The notes beneath the pieces are model-generated. The model did not search any database, was not told the DNA's origin, and saw only the letters and a program-made list of their open reading frames with translations. This document shows, piece by piece, positions 10,670 to 25,365 of a stretch of DNA of 64,000 nucleotides. The DNA is from Macropodus opercularis (Eukaryota > Chordata > Actinopteri > Anabantiformes > Osphronemidae): contig CM061091.1 of NCBI GenBank assembly GCA_030770545.1, forward strand, positions 8,984,501-9,048,500, given 5' to 3'. The position numbers and the translations under genes were made by a program. How positions within the stretch are numbered: position 1 is the first letter of the stretch; the number at the start of each line of letters is the position of its first letter.

Positions 10670-13600
10670 AATCATAGATTTAGGGTGTTTGTGTTTCATA
10701 ATCATCAGTGTTACAAATATTAATGATAATAATTGTTTAGGTGCTTTATGAGTGATGTGTGCTCTGTACAGTATAGATGTTTTCTAGATGCTGCCAGATG
10801 GTGTGTCATCTGGAATACATATTAATACAAGTGGACAGCAACAGGATAAAAGGAGTTCACTGACACAAACACTGCATCAGAACACTAGCATTGATTGGTA
10901 TAAATTGGTGGTTTTCTCCTTTTTAAAAGTGTCTAAGTCTTTGCACAAGTTTGACCATACACAACAGAACAAACAGGCGTCTTACATAAATTTGTGAAGT
11001 TTTCTTCTTTCAGCAGTTTAAACATCAATTTGTACAGTGAGGTTTTCTTCTTTCCGCAGCTTAAAGTTTATTCTGTACTACTTTGAGACTATGTAGGAAT
11101 CTTCAACAACTCTTGAATTTAACCTGACAGGAACCCCATGTTTGCCTTAACACAATGTGACAATCCGACCACACACTTGCTTCAGTCTTGAGTCTCGCTT
11201 CAGCAGTTTTAAATTTCACCTTGATGCAGCCCCGTTCTCCTCCTTTTTTTCCCCAAAAGATGGTTGCTTTTTGTTTGGAAGGCATCTAAAGGTTGATCTA
11301 AAGCTGACAGGTTATCTTGTCACGCCTTTACATCGCTTAAAGTTATTTGATGAGCTACCTGTCCTGCCCATAAGGGCAACAACATATCGAATATGTTTTA
11401 AAGTATGTCTTGCAGCTTGTACAGTATTTATTTTCTTTCTCCCCACATCATGTGTGCTGCTGCTGTAATCCGTTTCATTAATAAAACTGGGTTAATTAAA
11501 GTTTGATCTGAACAGTGCAGGGATGGCTTCATTACACTGTGCTTTCTGAATGCATGAATTTCAATACATGTATTTTGCAGTAGACTAGAGAGAAGTTCCT
11601 GTTTTAGTCTCAAAACCCTAGCAACTCTATGTGTCTCAAATAAATCTTTGCCCGAGTTCCAACTACGAATCCTACCTTTACACTCAGCCAGCAGTGGTCT
11701 TTTGGAAATCACCATGTCACCAAAAAGCTTAACTTTTATCTTTACACCGACTGAGGTTAAATGGATTCACTAAATACTCTATACTTCCTTTGAAGATAAT
11801 ACCAGAAATACATGCTTGGCAATTTACATATACTGTAATTGTTTTACAAACATACTGTAGATAATAAAAATAAATCCAGTTTAAAATACATGTCATGTCT
11901 GGAGTTGCCATGTTTTACAGATAATCTGCATATTATTGCTTCCAGGGTGATGCAGGTAAGTGTTTTCATTTGACCCTGAATCCAGCAGATTTAAAGGAGA
12001 GCCTCAGTCGTTACAGACTGGTACATTACGAAATGATGTAACTGGTGGTGACTGAAACTTGCAAACCGGTTGTTGATTTCTCTGATCATTTATCTAGATA
12101 CCTAGGTTGACCATTCGCCAGTCCCTCTGTGCATCTTTGGAGGCTGAAACTGGGCGGCACAAGAGGCACTGGGCTGGTCATTCAAATATAACAATAAGGT
12201 GATGCCCACCTTACTTTGGATCTTGGATACTTTTGGAGCATTGGTATAGCAATTACAACCCTGTATTTACTTGGTGTTGGATCGATATCAAAAGGTGCAG
12301 TAACACACACCATTACAGGACAAAGTTTTAACTATGCTACGGTAACTAGCAAATTAATGTAATTAGCCACACAGTGGCTATCTTATGACTGATGCTCATA
12401 ACCCATACACCGCATGATCATACAGGGTATGCAATATATATTATAATATTACTAGATACCAATAATATATACAGTATGTGCTGTCCAGGCAGCATGTATA
12501 TTATTTATTCTGTATGAACTAATGTAACATGACAGATATAGATTATACATAAATATACTAGAATTGCAGTCTTTATCTTCTTGAATGAAATTAAGAAATT
12601 ATATCCTTGTTAAAGTGTAATTTATGGCAGAGCTGCTATTTTGGATTACGTAGAATTACACTGCATAGATAGTACAGGTGAGCCTTAAAGTGGTCAGTGT
12701 GTCTGTGTCTGTTGGTGTGTATGCATGAGTGTGTTGGCCTTTTTTAACACAGTAATAAATTAAAAGTAACCCACAAAAGATGTAAACAGATGATTAGCGG
12801 CACTGAACCCCTAATGGACACCCACTGTATTTTCATTTTGTACTTCACAAATGCTGTTCCACCTCAGTGTCATTAATGGAAGCACAAGTGGGTGGTTAAT
12901 GTTTCGCATTGTTGCTGCTTGTGCGTAAATTACTTTGAGTCACAAAAACAGACATCATGCTGAGGTGACAAAACTACCAGTAGGTGAACAGGATGTGACA
13001 GACAGATCTCAGATCCTCCTTTATCTGAGGTTTCTTCCCTCACTGTATGTAGCTCAAAAGCTTTGAATGAGCATTCATAGTCAAAACACCAAAAACAGAG
13101 AGAAGCACTGCCACACATATTTATTTTGTTTATTTCCTAACATTTACCATGTTAAAAACACCTCACAGGCTGTGTTAAACATTACAAGCGCCCATATTAT
13201 TATTCTGATTATTACTGCCCCCTTTCCATACAGTGGGACAGCTCTGACAGTCGCAGATAAATTATGTCATTTATAGACGTAATAAGCTTGCCGGGCTTAA
13301 TAAGCGAGAAAATCAGGTTGTCAAATAAATTAACTTGTCAGGCATGAAAAGAGGTCATAGGTAAGTTCACCCAGAAATAAATCTAGACAAAATGACCAGA
13401 GCAATGTCATGACTATACAAATACGGTTGAGCAAATAATAAGGTTTTCCACAAACAGCCACATGTGGAGTTTGTCTTTATAAGAACAGTGAGGACAACAT
13501 TAAAAGTCTGAGAAGTGATCTTTAGTTTCAGAAATGCTACTACACATGGCATTTCATGGCATACGAGTACAGAACCTGGATCTCAGTGTATAGAAAGGGA

Positions 13601-15905
13601 CATGGCTGCAGGACAATGGAAGGGTGACGGTCCAGCACTGCTCCCTGGGAACTTTTTACTTAGGGTTCTGCTTACATCTCGGAGTCACAACATTAGCTGG
13701 ACTGTCTGTCCCTCGAGTGACCTGCAGTCAGTAGAACGCAGATTTGTGTGCTTCTTCACAAGCAGTCATGAGGTTGAAGCAGCCTCATGGTTTTTCTTAA
13801 ACTTATGATCCTATGCTTTCAAAGAATGCTGTTACTGTTTACAGTATAAATTAATTCAATTTTTATTATTATTATTATTATTTCCGCTGTGATATGTGGA
13901 CATATTATCAGAAAAATGTCAAACCCGTGACTGCAGATTATGGTTTGCTCATTCATAGACATGCTGAATGAATAGAAATAAATGTTTTGTTGTTGTTGTT
14001 GTGTTTTCTTGTTGTTTTACTGTGTGCGAACATGGTTAGAATCTGTTTGCCTACAGTACTTTAGACAGCACAGCATGTTAAGTTGGTACTCTACCGCTAC
14101 TGCCGGCTACAGTACGGCTTCACTTACAGCCAAGTTAGTCGTAGTACTGATGAAGATGCCATGATGCAACAAGCAGCAAGACAGCAGCAACGCTAATGTG
14201 GCAAATGCACTTTTATGTAAACATGCACTAAAAATGTTTAAATAATAAAAACATCCCTAATCAAACTCCTTATCAGCACCTCTCTTCAGTGAGTCACTTC
14301 GCTCTGAGCTCCCAAATGAACAGAAAGCAAAAAAATTATAAATAAATAAAAGTTAAGTACAGGCCTAAGGCAAAGCAAAGGATGTATTTAAAATAAACAT
14401 ATTAATTTAGTATTTTAAGGGACAGTGTATTTTTTTAGACCTGTCAGACAGATTAAACCTATAAAAGTCCTGTGCTCTTTGAACATAGTTTTGGTAATGT
14501 ATCAGAGAAGTGTTTTATACTGTAGATAGAAGCTCATTGGTTGCAAGAATATTCAAAAAACAAATTCAAATACAGCTAAAGTATCTGAAGAGTTGAATTT
14601 ACTTTTTATAGCATGTAAAAAAATTAAATTGAAAGTAAATAAAGTAAAACGGTGAAGGTGGACAGTTTATCTTAATGTCAAATAATGTGTTCTGCTTTTA
14701 AGACATGGTCCACGCCTCACTCATGCCACTCTTTACCTCTATTATGGTCTACGTGGGTTATTTTGTCATAACATTGCATCACATTAGTTTATTTACACTG
14801 TGCAATTGAAAGAAGTACAAATTAGGGACACAAGGACACAAAAGGGACAAAGCTGCAGTGTGTAATTATTTTGAATTAGTTATTGACCTTCTTATAAGAC
14901 ATTGCACAACCATGGTTAATTACCAAATATTTCATACGTATTGAGCATCAGTCTACTGTTGGCACAACCGCTCTCCCCCGCATCCTTCCATCAAAGACTG
15001 TGATGTCCCACTAACTATGTGACCCAAATCCCTCATTGGTTCTTGTCATAATAATTTTAATACTGTTATTCAGTATTTCAGCATTTTAGTACTGTTAGAT
15101 GGCTTTAGGCTATTTTATGTGTATGAAAACACAAAAAAAAGACTGAAGTCCATTCAATCCTTCTTTTATATTTTCCAGATTTCTGAGAATCAGCCAGAAA
15201 ATAGGTCAAACGGGGAAACACCTCGTTATAATATACTAACGAGGTCCAGCAGTGTCCAGTCTATTCCCTTTTCAGGCAACGTTACATCTAATTTTGCTGT
15301 CTGCCACAGTTCATTTGCTTCAGTAGACACTGACTACCACAACATGACAGCTTAACAAGCTCAGCATGGAAAATACAATGTTGTTTCTTTTGTTTGTTCT
15401 TACTGCCACAGTCACAAAACAATAGGGTGCAATAGATACATTTCATTTATATTTAAAATACTTAAATAGCACAGGTGATACGCATATCTCAGATTTTTTT
15501 TTAAACCAGGAACAGCATTTCATATGTTATTCTTGTCTCGTCAATTAACTTCAGTCTGTGTCTTCTTTTAACGCTACACTAATGTTTTGCAATCATTTTT
15601 TATTACACCAGCCATAGTTCTCCAGGAACGTTTTACACTGTTTCAAGAAACAACCTCTTCTGTCCTGCTGCTCTTTTCAGGCTTCATTTAAGTGTCAAGA
15701 AAAAAAGTTCAAATATGAACTATGATAATTTCCATGATAGAAATAGGCCCGTGCTTAGTTAATGGTGCAACTTCAAAATACCCAATTATGTTAATAGTTA
15801 ATAGACTGCTCAGGTTAAAAGCTCTCCAAACTTTTTCATTACCCTTTGCTTCTCAAAGACTTTCTAAAACAACGTAAGGTCAATTTAAAAAGATTTTCAT
15901 AATAT
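10670..15905. other. Intergenic DNA
   Basis: AT-rich with short simple repeats: an ATT run near 13862-13883 and a TTG run near 13985-14003. No exon, domain or recognisable transposon. Confidence 0.6.
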
Positions 15906-15917
15906 ATAATATATTTG

Positions 15918-16112
15918 TGGCGGCGGCACGGTGGTGTGGTGGTTAGCACTGTCGCCTCAAAAGCGAGCAGGTCCTGGGTTTCACTCCCGGAGGCGACCGG
16001 GGGCCTGGTTGTGCGTCTATATGTGTGGCCCTGCGACAGACTGGCGACCTGTCCAGGGTGAGCCCTGCCTCTCGCCCATAGACGTCCAGAAGAACCGGTA
16101 GAAGATGAATGA
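15918..16112 (+). mobile_element. tRNA-headed SINE with 12-bp target duplication
   Basis: The head GGCGGCACGGTGGTGTGGTG-GTTAGCACTG and a box-B-like GGGTTTCACTCCC indicate a tRNA-related pol III promoter. The body has the fish SINE phrase GACTGGCGACCTGTCCAGGG and ends GATGAATG. A perfect 12-bp direct repeat ATAATATATTTG flanks it (15906-15917 and 16113-16124). Relative to the usual family layout the middle part is missing. Confidence 0.85.
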
Positions 16113-16124
16113 ATAATATATTTG

Positions 16125-18895
16125 CACAATTAGCAGTTTAATCCTCTCAATAATTTGGATCAACCTCATCCATTAAACAACTGGTTAGGTGTAACGGGGA
16201 GGTACAGTATATGTTGGTCAATCCTAATTTGTTTTTTATGCATAGTATGCAATATTTGATATAGGCTAACGTGATTGGATCTGGATAATAAGGACAATTT
16301 CACACTTCCCAACCAACCTGTACAGGACTGTGCTACTGCGATATCATATGTAACTAAAGCTTTTATTTTGTTTTTTGTATTTGTTTTAATATTAGAGATG
16401 AGAACTAAATACATTAATTTCCATTTTCTTACAATTACAACCTTAACTGTTCCAAAACCTATGACACATCACCTTACATTTTTCTACAAGCTCCAAACAG
16501 TAACATTCATATGAATTATTTTGAAATGCATGATAAATATGAAACTTTTCACAGAGACTTTTTTGTGCAGATGTTCCTCCTTTCTCAGAAGTTTTGGGCA
16601 TCTCTTGCATATATTATCGGTTACTCCCAGATATGTGCAAATTACATATACAAATGTCCATTGCCAGTTAAGTCCAAGTGAAGTCTAAATGGTTTTAAAA
16701 TTGAGACTTGAAATCTGTGGCTTTTTTTCGTAATAGTTTGCTAAGAAAACCTCTTCTTTTCTCTCCCCTAACCTGCTCTTCTTAAACAAACATTACTGGG
16801 TTTGAATGGCAGAAAACGTTGAACCAGTGGAAGTGTAGCAGTATTTGTTGTGTTTAAATATTGAGTGACCCTCACTGATCGGTACAGTGACTCAGTGGGA
16901 GGCTTGTGACAGTTCTTTGAAGTATTGTGGTAGATTGGCAGTGCAGTAGCAGAGGGATTTTGGCAATCTGTCAGCCCGTCGGCAGTAAACTCTTGGCGAC
17001 TGTGGTGCGATAGCCATCAACCTCTTTGCTTAGTCTTTCCCAGGGTTGGGCCGACTGCTGCTTCACTGCAGTCGCTGTGTTGTTGACGGGTGGGAAGTGA
17101 GTAATGCAGTCTGACACATATGCCAAGGGGCAACTATAACAAGAGGAGTCAAACACAAGCGCTTAGACATTATGTTTTTGAGTGTTTGTGTGCTTAACAA
17201 AGGGGAGAGGGAGCTAATTGAAGTTGAAGTGAATAATGAATGAGAAGTCTAAACTGAGTCATACAGTATGATTAATTTAGTTTAATCTCAGCTATTAGAT
17301 TTGAGAGAAAAAGCAGCCTGGGGTTTGCGTGTGGTTCTCCTGCATTATCTTAAGCAACAGCAAACACAAGGGGATGAAAACTTTTGTTTAATCTTACTTA
17401 AATCGAAATTATTGCCTAATTATGACACTGTTCCAAGGTAGTGTTGCTGGTTAACAGATCAGTGAAGCATGTTTAAGATGAGTTACAGTGTTTGATTTGT
17501 CTGTACTCACAAGATTCACATCATGTGGAATCTTCTGCTATATGACCTGGGTGAAAAACATGTATAAAAAATATATAATAAAAATTAATGAAGAAATAAC
17601 ATACTTTAATAATTTTATTAGAACCGAAAACAGCTAAATGTTTTTGTAACAGTAGTATAAACACTGCTACGCAGACCCATCCTGCCTGTCTCCCAATACT
17701 AATAAATCACTAAGGATTATCATTAATATGCCACATCAGTAAAAGGGATTAGGTTTGGAATTAGTATTGCAGCTCATTTTTTTTCTTAGTCGTGATAGAA
17801 ATATTTTAACCAAAGTTATTAAGGATGCTATTCATCACCGTTGGTGTCACTGTTTGCTATGTCTGGTTGGTGGTCTCCATGGAGACAACAGAGTTGTCCA
17901 ACTTATTAAACGTACATGCCATGGGCACACCTTTGAGGTATTAAATGAAGTAATTGAAAAAATATGATGTGCAAGCCTAACATATTCATGATAAATTAAT
18001 TTATAAATTAATTCCCCCCCCCCCCCCCCCCACGCACACACACACACACACAGCTGTAAAATGCTATTTTACTTCTGCTAAACAGGCCTGTTGATGCACT
18101 GTACTCACCTTTTCTCACGCCCCTCTCTCATCATGAAGCCCTCATTGGCTCTTTCTGGATAGATGCCTCCTTCACTTCAATGAAATGAACACAGACTGAG
18201 GTACAGTAGTCGATATGTTAGGAGGTGGGGGATGCAGGAATTGAACAACTCAATAAGATGCTAAGAGACTGTCAGGTGAGACAGAGCTGGTTGAGACAAA
18301 AGTGGAAGAAGAGGAAGTGAAAAGCAAAATGCTTAATCTCTGCAAATCAGTTACAAATGACTGTCTTCACGCACTTAATGATTAACGACTGCCCTTATGA
18401 AGCACTGTCCTTTAGCTGATTCACTCACTCACACACTTCAAACCTGTTAATAGAATAGGTTTAATTTTGCCAACCCTAATTACACACTCAGCATTTGCAA
18501 ATCTGTTTGACCGATAAAAAATATAATTTGATTTCAATTTAAACTGCATTTAGAGAATATTTCTAGCTTATTGAAATCATAGATCATATTGGTTTTGACA
18601 GGTCGGAAAAAAACTAAACAAAAATGAACCTTAAAGGGTCACAAAGATCATAATGCAGTTTGATCATTTTTTAGACAGAATGTTTACATTTGCAATTCAC
18701 AAATAAAACTTTACTCAAAACAAACTCAAAACGTCAAATTACATGTTTGACAGTTAAACATTAACACTAGAAATATTTGCATTTTGACTAGCAATCCTTA
18801 GAGGTTAGAGAGAAGTCTAACAAACCCTCCTGAATGAAAAATAATCTGTCTGACTCAGAACAAAAAATCACTGCAAGCAGGGAAAAGGAACAAAT
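16125..18895. other. Intergenic DNA
   Basis: No supported gene. Contains the C18/CA microsatellite at 18014-18052. Confidence 0.6.
18014..18052. repeat. (C)18 followed by CA microsatellite
   Basis: Eighteen C residues (18014-18031) followed by ACG and (CA)n. The exact C count is prone to sequencing error. Confidence 0.95.
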
Positions 18896-19045
18896 ACAAT
18901 TCAATTTTATTTACATAGCGCCAATTCACAAGAACAGTTATCGCAAGGCACTTTACAAGGAAGGTTTAAGACCCTTCACAACTAAACCCAACAAATCCCA
19001 CACAGAGCAAGCTTTTAATTGTAGCCAATCAATAAATTGTAAATA
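18896..19045 (-). mobile_element. L2-type LINE 3'-tail fragment
   Basis: Closely resembles the 3' end of the L2 element at 25977-26130: ATTTACATAGCGCCAATTCA, GGCACTTTACAAG and CCTTCACAACTAAACCCAAC. The sequence beyond, to about 19370 (rich in CAGCCCAGCC and CCACTGAGGAACC), is not recognised and may belong to the same insertion. Confidence 0.8.
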
Positions 19046-22000
19046 AACAAATTAAACAATTTAGCATAACTGGAACATAAATCACTGCACAAGACAGAGA
19101 ACTAACAATCACTATTAAACAGTATATTAACTAATAAACTAACAAAGACCTTACAGGCTGAGAACAACAAAAAGCAGAGGTCAGGAGAAGGATCTCAGTG
19201 AAGCCCCCTGGCTAGAGGATGTTAGAACTGCACCAGACTATTGTAGAGCGTTGAAGTGGTCCTTTACTGACCACTAACCACTGAGGAACCAGCCCAGCCC
19301 AGCCGGTGAAGTCTGAACCTGACAGCTGAAGCACAGCAGCAGAATCAGGAATGGACTCTCAGAACCTTAAGAAAATGACTGCTACTGTATAAACTTATAT
19401 ATAAAGAGAATTTCCATGATACAAAGTCTGCGATGTACTTTAGCAGGGCCACAATAGGTGCGTTTTATAAGACAGTAGAATGTGTGATGAGCAAAAATAA
19501 ATGCCAATATATTTTATGTAATTAAGAAACACCTTAACATTTCTTGAGCTTGTGTTAACTATAGACCAAATTTCAAACATCAGACCACAAAAAACCCATG
19601 CCAAAATCCCAGAGACTAAACCAAGAAGCTTAAATGCCAACTCATTTCTTGCTTTTTCATTAAAAATAAATATATACAAGTTTACATTAGTGATGTGGTA
19701 AATAGCGTGATGATCTCTATGTGTAAGTCACATACTATTATGCTCCCACTACCATGTGTGCATATGACAAAGTGGAAATCAGCTTTTCATTTAAGTTGGT
19801 TTGGGGCCAGTGCTGAAGAAAGAAACCATCTCTTTTAGGTAGCTCATCTTATTCACTGGAGTAATCCGAGGAAAGTGCAGACTGACTACTTACTGCCTCA
19901 GTAAGCAGCTTCCAAATCATGCAATACCCTCTCCTCATCTGTTTCTGTTCTGCTTTGTTAAGAAGACCCAAATGTGTGGCAGAAAACATCACAGTGCAGT
20001 TACATAATGTATGACAGGAGACAGATAGATAGTTAGACAGTTGGACTGGTTTCATTCTGTTTTATAAAAGCAAAGCTGACATGGTTCAGTGTTTTTGCAG
20101 TTTCTTTGTGTTGCTAACTTGAATAAAGACTAGAAGCAATGATGAGATTCTTTCAGCTTACATTGTGTAAAAGTACAGATATTACAGAACACTGCTAGTA
20201 ACAACATGCCTCCCTGTATAGGTTCACTACTTTTTAAATACTGAAAGATTCTCTCGCTGTCTAAAGAAATGATCATTCATTGTATCATCATCCAGCTACA
20301 GTAACATGATTTATCTTTACAGTATTTAACTGTTCCTAGTAACAGAGTCTGTGAAAACTTGTTCCATCATTTAGGGTTCGGCCCACACATTGCATGTCCT
20401 TAGATTTGTCTCCCGAGTAGATTTCTCACATGCCCTCACGAGAATCTTGCTAGTTCCCAGATGCCAGTTACCTTGGCCAATATGTGACATGCAAATTGTA
20501 ACTTCTATTACCACACAGTATTAAATAACTCAACATAAGTCATCACACGTCACCACAGCTGCTCTTGTTTCCATAGTTGGTGCTACTGTTGCATCAGTCC
20601 ACACTGCTGGATGAAGCGTGTCACTTAAAAAAGCAAGCTGCTCTTATGATGCAATAGCATCCTAACTTAGTGGATGGTGAAAATTGTTAGCCTCTACTGT
20701 ACGTTTTAGCATTATTTTCATTTATGGACATATGGTAACCTTAAATACGCAGACCTTATGCCACTTGATGCTTACAGGGATATATCTTATTACTAAAAAT
20801 TCATTTCATGATGCCAAATAATAAAGAAATTACTCTACATGCCCATGTTGATTTCCAAGTATGTCTGAAACTCTATGTTGCAACATTGAATAGCAGAGGA
20901 AGACAAACCTGAACCTGGTCAAAAGTACAATATATCAACATTCAGTGGAGAGTAGTAAGATGTGAACAAAAATGCTTAGATGACAGGAGTTTGTTGGTCA
21001 AGCAGCCTCTTCTGAACTTTATGTTTCGAGGGGGAAATGCGGCTTTGTCTCCATTGTTTATACAGCAGCAGATCTAAGCTGGGCTGAAGATTTGAAAACA
21101 TGGACATGTGGTTTGGAGACAACACAGCCACTGGAAACATAAATCTTGCCTTATACGGTGAAGGAAAGAAGAAGCCTTCAAAACTTTCCCAAAACATGTT
21201 GGGTTAAGCATGATGCTGTGTTGCTACTTCAAGAAAAAAAATGGATGGAGGGATTATACACTTACTTCTGCTTCAGGCTAATTCCAAGGTTTTTTTTTTT
21301 GATTTTGCAAAAGTGGCTTAAATGTGTCTATATATACAATAAGAAATGAAATAAAAGCCTAGTCCTTTAAACTAATATGTTTTCTGTTAATTGCCCTCTA
21401 GAAACAGTGAAACACTGGGCAACAAAGAAACCTCACTTACAGTAACTCTTCTGCCACACAGTTTGAGTCTTTTAAGCCATTTCCCTCTGTAATGATAAGT
21501 TACTGGAAGCTTACTAAGAATAGCAAACATGTCAGACAGGTATGCAAATTTGGCCCCCAGCAGTGTTGCCCCTAATGATCACACTGGTGACAGCTTTCTT
21601 TCTTTCTTTATTTTTTGACGAGTACACTGTGATGAGTTGCTGCCCAGCATCAAGTATAAAAACAATGTAACATGGTTTAACTTGACAACCAAGGTTTTTG
21701 TTCATTTCAATAACGCAGACCAGTCAAATCTGAATACAGCAGTTGGTGAGTTGGCGGTTCTGTAACACATTAGATCAGGATGGACACAGTTAGAGAATAA
21801 ACAATTCATAATTAGTAGACAGTATTGGTAATTCAAATACATCCACTTACATTTCACTACACTGATGAGAACCCACATTTTGAAATTAAAAGTGTAAATG
21901 GTACTGCTAGCATCACAGCCACAATGAAAGCTATCTTGATTACTAATGTAGTTCTTCCATCCTTTAGTGTAATCAGTTTTACATTTTAAAGCAGTTTTTA

Positions 22001-22959
22001 CCAGAGCTGCTACTTTCATGAGGTGCAGAACAACCTTCTTAACACAAGAAATACTGTATGACGTTTCTAAACATATTACTTGTAAATTCCTGAACTCAAG
22101 AACCTTTGTTTGTGCATACCAGAAAACCAGCACGGCAATTTCATCAGTGACCTCAAGAAATAACCTGCTGGATCAACATCTTTTTTCTGCATTTACCTTA
22201 GTGCATCTAGTTTTTGACCTAAAGACAGTGATGTCCTACTTAGTTTGATTTGAATCCCTCATAATACCATAATTTATGACACCACATTTACAGAAATACT
22301 TATTACTAAAAACCAGTAAACCCACATCAGCAAGTAAAACTTAAAAAATAAAAAGCAATCAAAGATATTTGTCCACAAAGCTTTAATAGCTTTTTAAAAG
22401 CATTTCCATGAGAAAATGCACTGTAAATGCTTTACTGCTGAATGTATTCCCAATAACTGCTAACTGTAGCTTGAGAGTTTAAAACGTTCTTAAAAGTAGT
22501 TTAAGAAAAATAGAAGTGGATACAACAGAGTTGTACAGGTCCAGAACAAGTTAAGAGTTTTAAATTTCAAAATAAAGCATAATGAAAAAATATTAAGTAA
22601 GTATTAATTATTAAATAATTTAATAAAACAATAGTTGCCTCCACTGGGGTTTGAACCAGGAGCCTCTGGGTACAGAGTGCACCAGACTAACCCGCAAAAC
22701 GGGTTTGTCGTGGCAGCAACCGCCTCTAGAAGTAGAACAACGTTGCCCCTTAAACACAGCTCAGAGTGCAGGCAGTTTTAACAGATGCTTTGCCAAAAGT
22801 ACAACTATGACTGGTTGTCACACTGCCACCACCCAGCTTTCAGTGATTGACAGACAAGGCATCAGCCCAACGAACACTGTGCAAAGCATCAAAGCTCAAA
22901 CGGCATAGCTAGGTTGCAAAAGACCAGCATGCAACTATTTCTATAAAACGTGGATGTTA
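19046..22959. other. Intergenic DNA; part may be 5' UTR of the following LINE
   Basis: Nothing coding is supported. A 143-codon minus frame at 21702-22133 has no domain. From about 22640 base composition shifts and the DNA may be Rex1 5' sequence, but I cannot fix the border. Confidence 0.5.
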
Positions 22960-24048
22960 AGCACATCAAACGTTTACATCTAACACAAAATGGATGAACT
23001 AAGGATGCAGACCGCGACGAACAACTGCGTGAAGGATGCGTGCGTTCTGCTCATCACAGAGACCTGGCTGCAACTATCCGTCCCAGACTCTGCTATCGAG
23101 CTAGCAGGCTACACTGCGCAGCGCCATGACCGAACAGAAGAGCAGAGGTGGGGGGCCCTGTGTTTACGTGAACAACAGTTGGTGTACCAACATGGTGGCT
23201 ATAGACAGTCACTGTTCACCGGACTTAGAATATCTGACTGTCAAATGCAGGCTTTTTTATCTACCAAGGGAGTTTACTGTGGTCATGGTCACGACTGTGT
23301 ACATACCACCGGATGCTAACGCTAACACAGCCATCGGACTCCTGCATGCTAGCGTTAGCAACAAGCAGAACACGTTCCCTGACGCTGTGCAGATCGTAGC
23401 AGGAGACTTTAACCATGCGGAAGTGCGCTACTAGGGGAGAGAAGACTCTGGACAAGATCTATTCCAACATCAAACTGGGCTACAGGGCCAGACCACTACC
23501 TCACCTGGGCCAGTCTGACCATTTGTCCTTGCTGCTCATTCCCGCATATGCCCCCGTCAAGAAAACGGCTCCCAAATTCACAAAGACTGTTGCCACATGG
23601 CCAGACGGTGCCTCCCAGCAGCTGCAGGACTGCTTTGACAGAACCAATTGGGAGGTCTTTGAACATCAGGACCTGGAGATGTTCACAGACAGTGTACTAT
23701 GCTACATCAAGAACTGCATAGACACTGTCACAGTGGACAAACGCATCCGGGTGTACCCCAACCAGAAGCCCTGGATGACCCGGAAGGTCCAGCAGCTGCT
23801 GAGGAAGGGGAACAACGCCTACAGGTCTGGCGACAGAGATCTCTACAGCGCAGCCCAAGCCGACTTGAAGAGAGGCATCAGAGAGGCCAGAGCAGACTAC
23901 AGGAGGAGGATTGAGAGCCACCTGGACAGTAACAACAGCCGGCAGGTGTGGCAGGGTGTCCAGCACCTCACCAACTACAGGACCAACGTCAAAGCTGCTG
24001 AAGGGGAACTCACGCTAGCAGAGGAACTGAATATCTACTTCGCTCGCT

Positions 24049-25365
24049 TTGAGGTTTGAGCTACACCACACGGTGCACAGCAGCACGATCCTCAGTCTGG
24101 AGCGGCACGAGGTGAGACGTACCCTGCGAGCCGTCAACCCGAGGAAGGCGACTGGTCCTGATGGCGTCCCAGGACGTGTGCTGAGGGACTGTGCAGACGA
24201 GCTGACTGAAGTCTTCACAAAGATCTTCAACCGGTCCCTGGCACAGTCCACTGTCCCACCCTGCCTGAAGTCCTCCACCATAGTCCCCCTGCCCAAGAAG
24301 CCCCACATCTCCAGCCTCAATGACTACAGACCAATAGCACTCACCCCAGTCGTGGTGAAGTGCTTCGAAAAACTGGTTCGTAGCCACATCACAGCAGCTC
24401 TGCCCTCAAGACTTGACCCACACCAGTTTGCTTACAGAGCAAACCGATCCACAGAGGACGCCATAGCAACAGCGCTGCATGCTGCACTGTCACACCTGGA
24501 GCAGCAGGGTAGCTACATGAGGATGTTCTTTGTGGATTACAACTCGGCTTTCAACACCATCCTCCCACACAAGCTGTTGGCCAAGCTGGAGGACCTGGGG
24601 CTCCCACATTCAACCTGCATGTGGATCAGCAGCTTCCTCTCTGGTCGCAGACAGAGAGTCAGAGTAGGCCACCACATATCCACGGCCCTAAGCCTCAGCA
24701 CCGGCTCCCCCCAGGGCTGTGTGCTGAGTCCGCTGCTCTACTCGCTATACACACACGACTGCACCCCTGTCTATCACTGCAACACCATAATAAAGTTTGC
24801 AGACGACACTACAGTGGTGGGGCTCATCTCTGACGGGGACGAGTCTGCTTACAGAGACGAGGTGGAGCAGCTATTGATGTGGTGTACGACCAACAACCTT
24901 CTCCTCAACATTTCAAAAACAAAAGAACTCATAATAGACTTCAGGAGGAAAAGGACAGACGTTCCACCATTACACATCGGGAGGGACTGTGTGGAGAGGG
25001 TGGCAGACTTCCGCTTCCTGGGAGTCCACATTGAGCAGAGTCTGACCTGGAGCGCAAACACCTCTGAGCTGCTGAAAAAGGCCCAGCAGAGACTGTACTT
25101 CCTGAGGTTACTCAGGAAGAGTAACATCACACAAAGACTGTTGGTGTCCTTTTACAGAGCCTCTATAGAAAGTATTCTAACATACTGTATATGCATATGG
25201 TTCACCAGCAGCACAGCAGCTCAGAGGAAAGCTCTCCATCAACACTGCACAGAAGATTGTTGGCTGCCCTCTCCCCACGCTGGAAAACCTACACAGCTCC
25301 CGTTGCCTCAGGAAAGCACAGAATATTGTCAAAGACACTTCACACCCAGGCCACTCCCTGTTTGA
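24049..25365 (+). pseudogene. Reverse transcriptase segment of the Rex1-like element
   Basis: Longest open part, 438 codons. Catalytic motif A is VDYNSAFNT (162-170), motif B SPQGCVLSP (220-228), motif C FADD (250-253), so the active-site aspartates are retained. After about codon 395 it leaves the true frame; the genuine C-terminus continues in another frame to 25474. Confidence 0.85.

Noticed and set aside
21702..22133. 143-codon minus frame
   Set aside because: AT-rich, no domain and no splice context.
22636..22740. tRNA-like GGGGTTTGAACCAGG motif
   Set aside because: Resembles a box B, but no cloverleaf or acceptor stem could be folded; more likely chance or LINE 5' sequence.
23261..25130. 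Minus-strand frames of 64-108 codons opposite the Rex1-like element
   Set aside because: Antisense shadows of the LINE coding strand.
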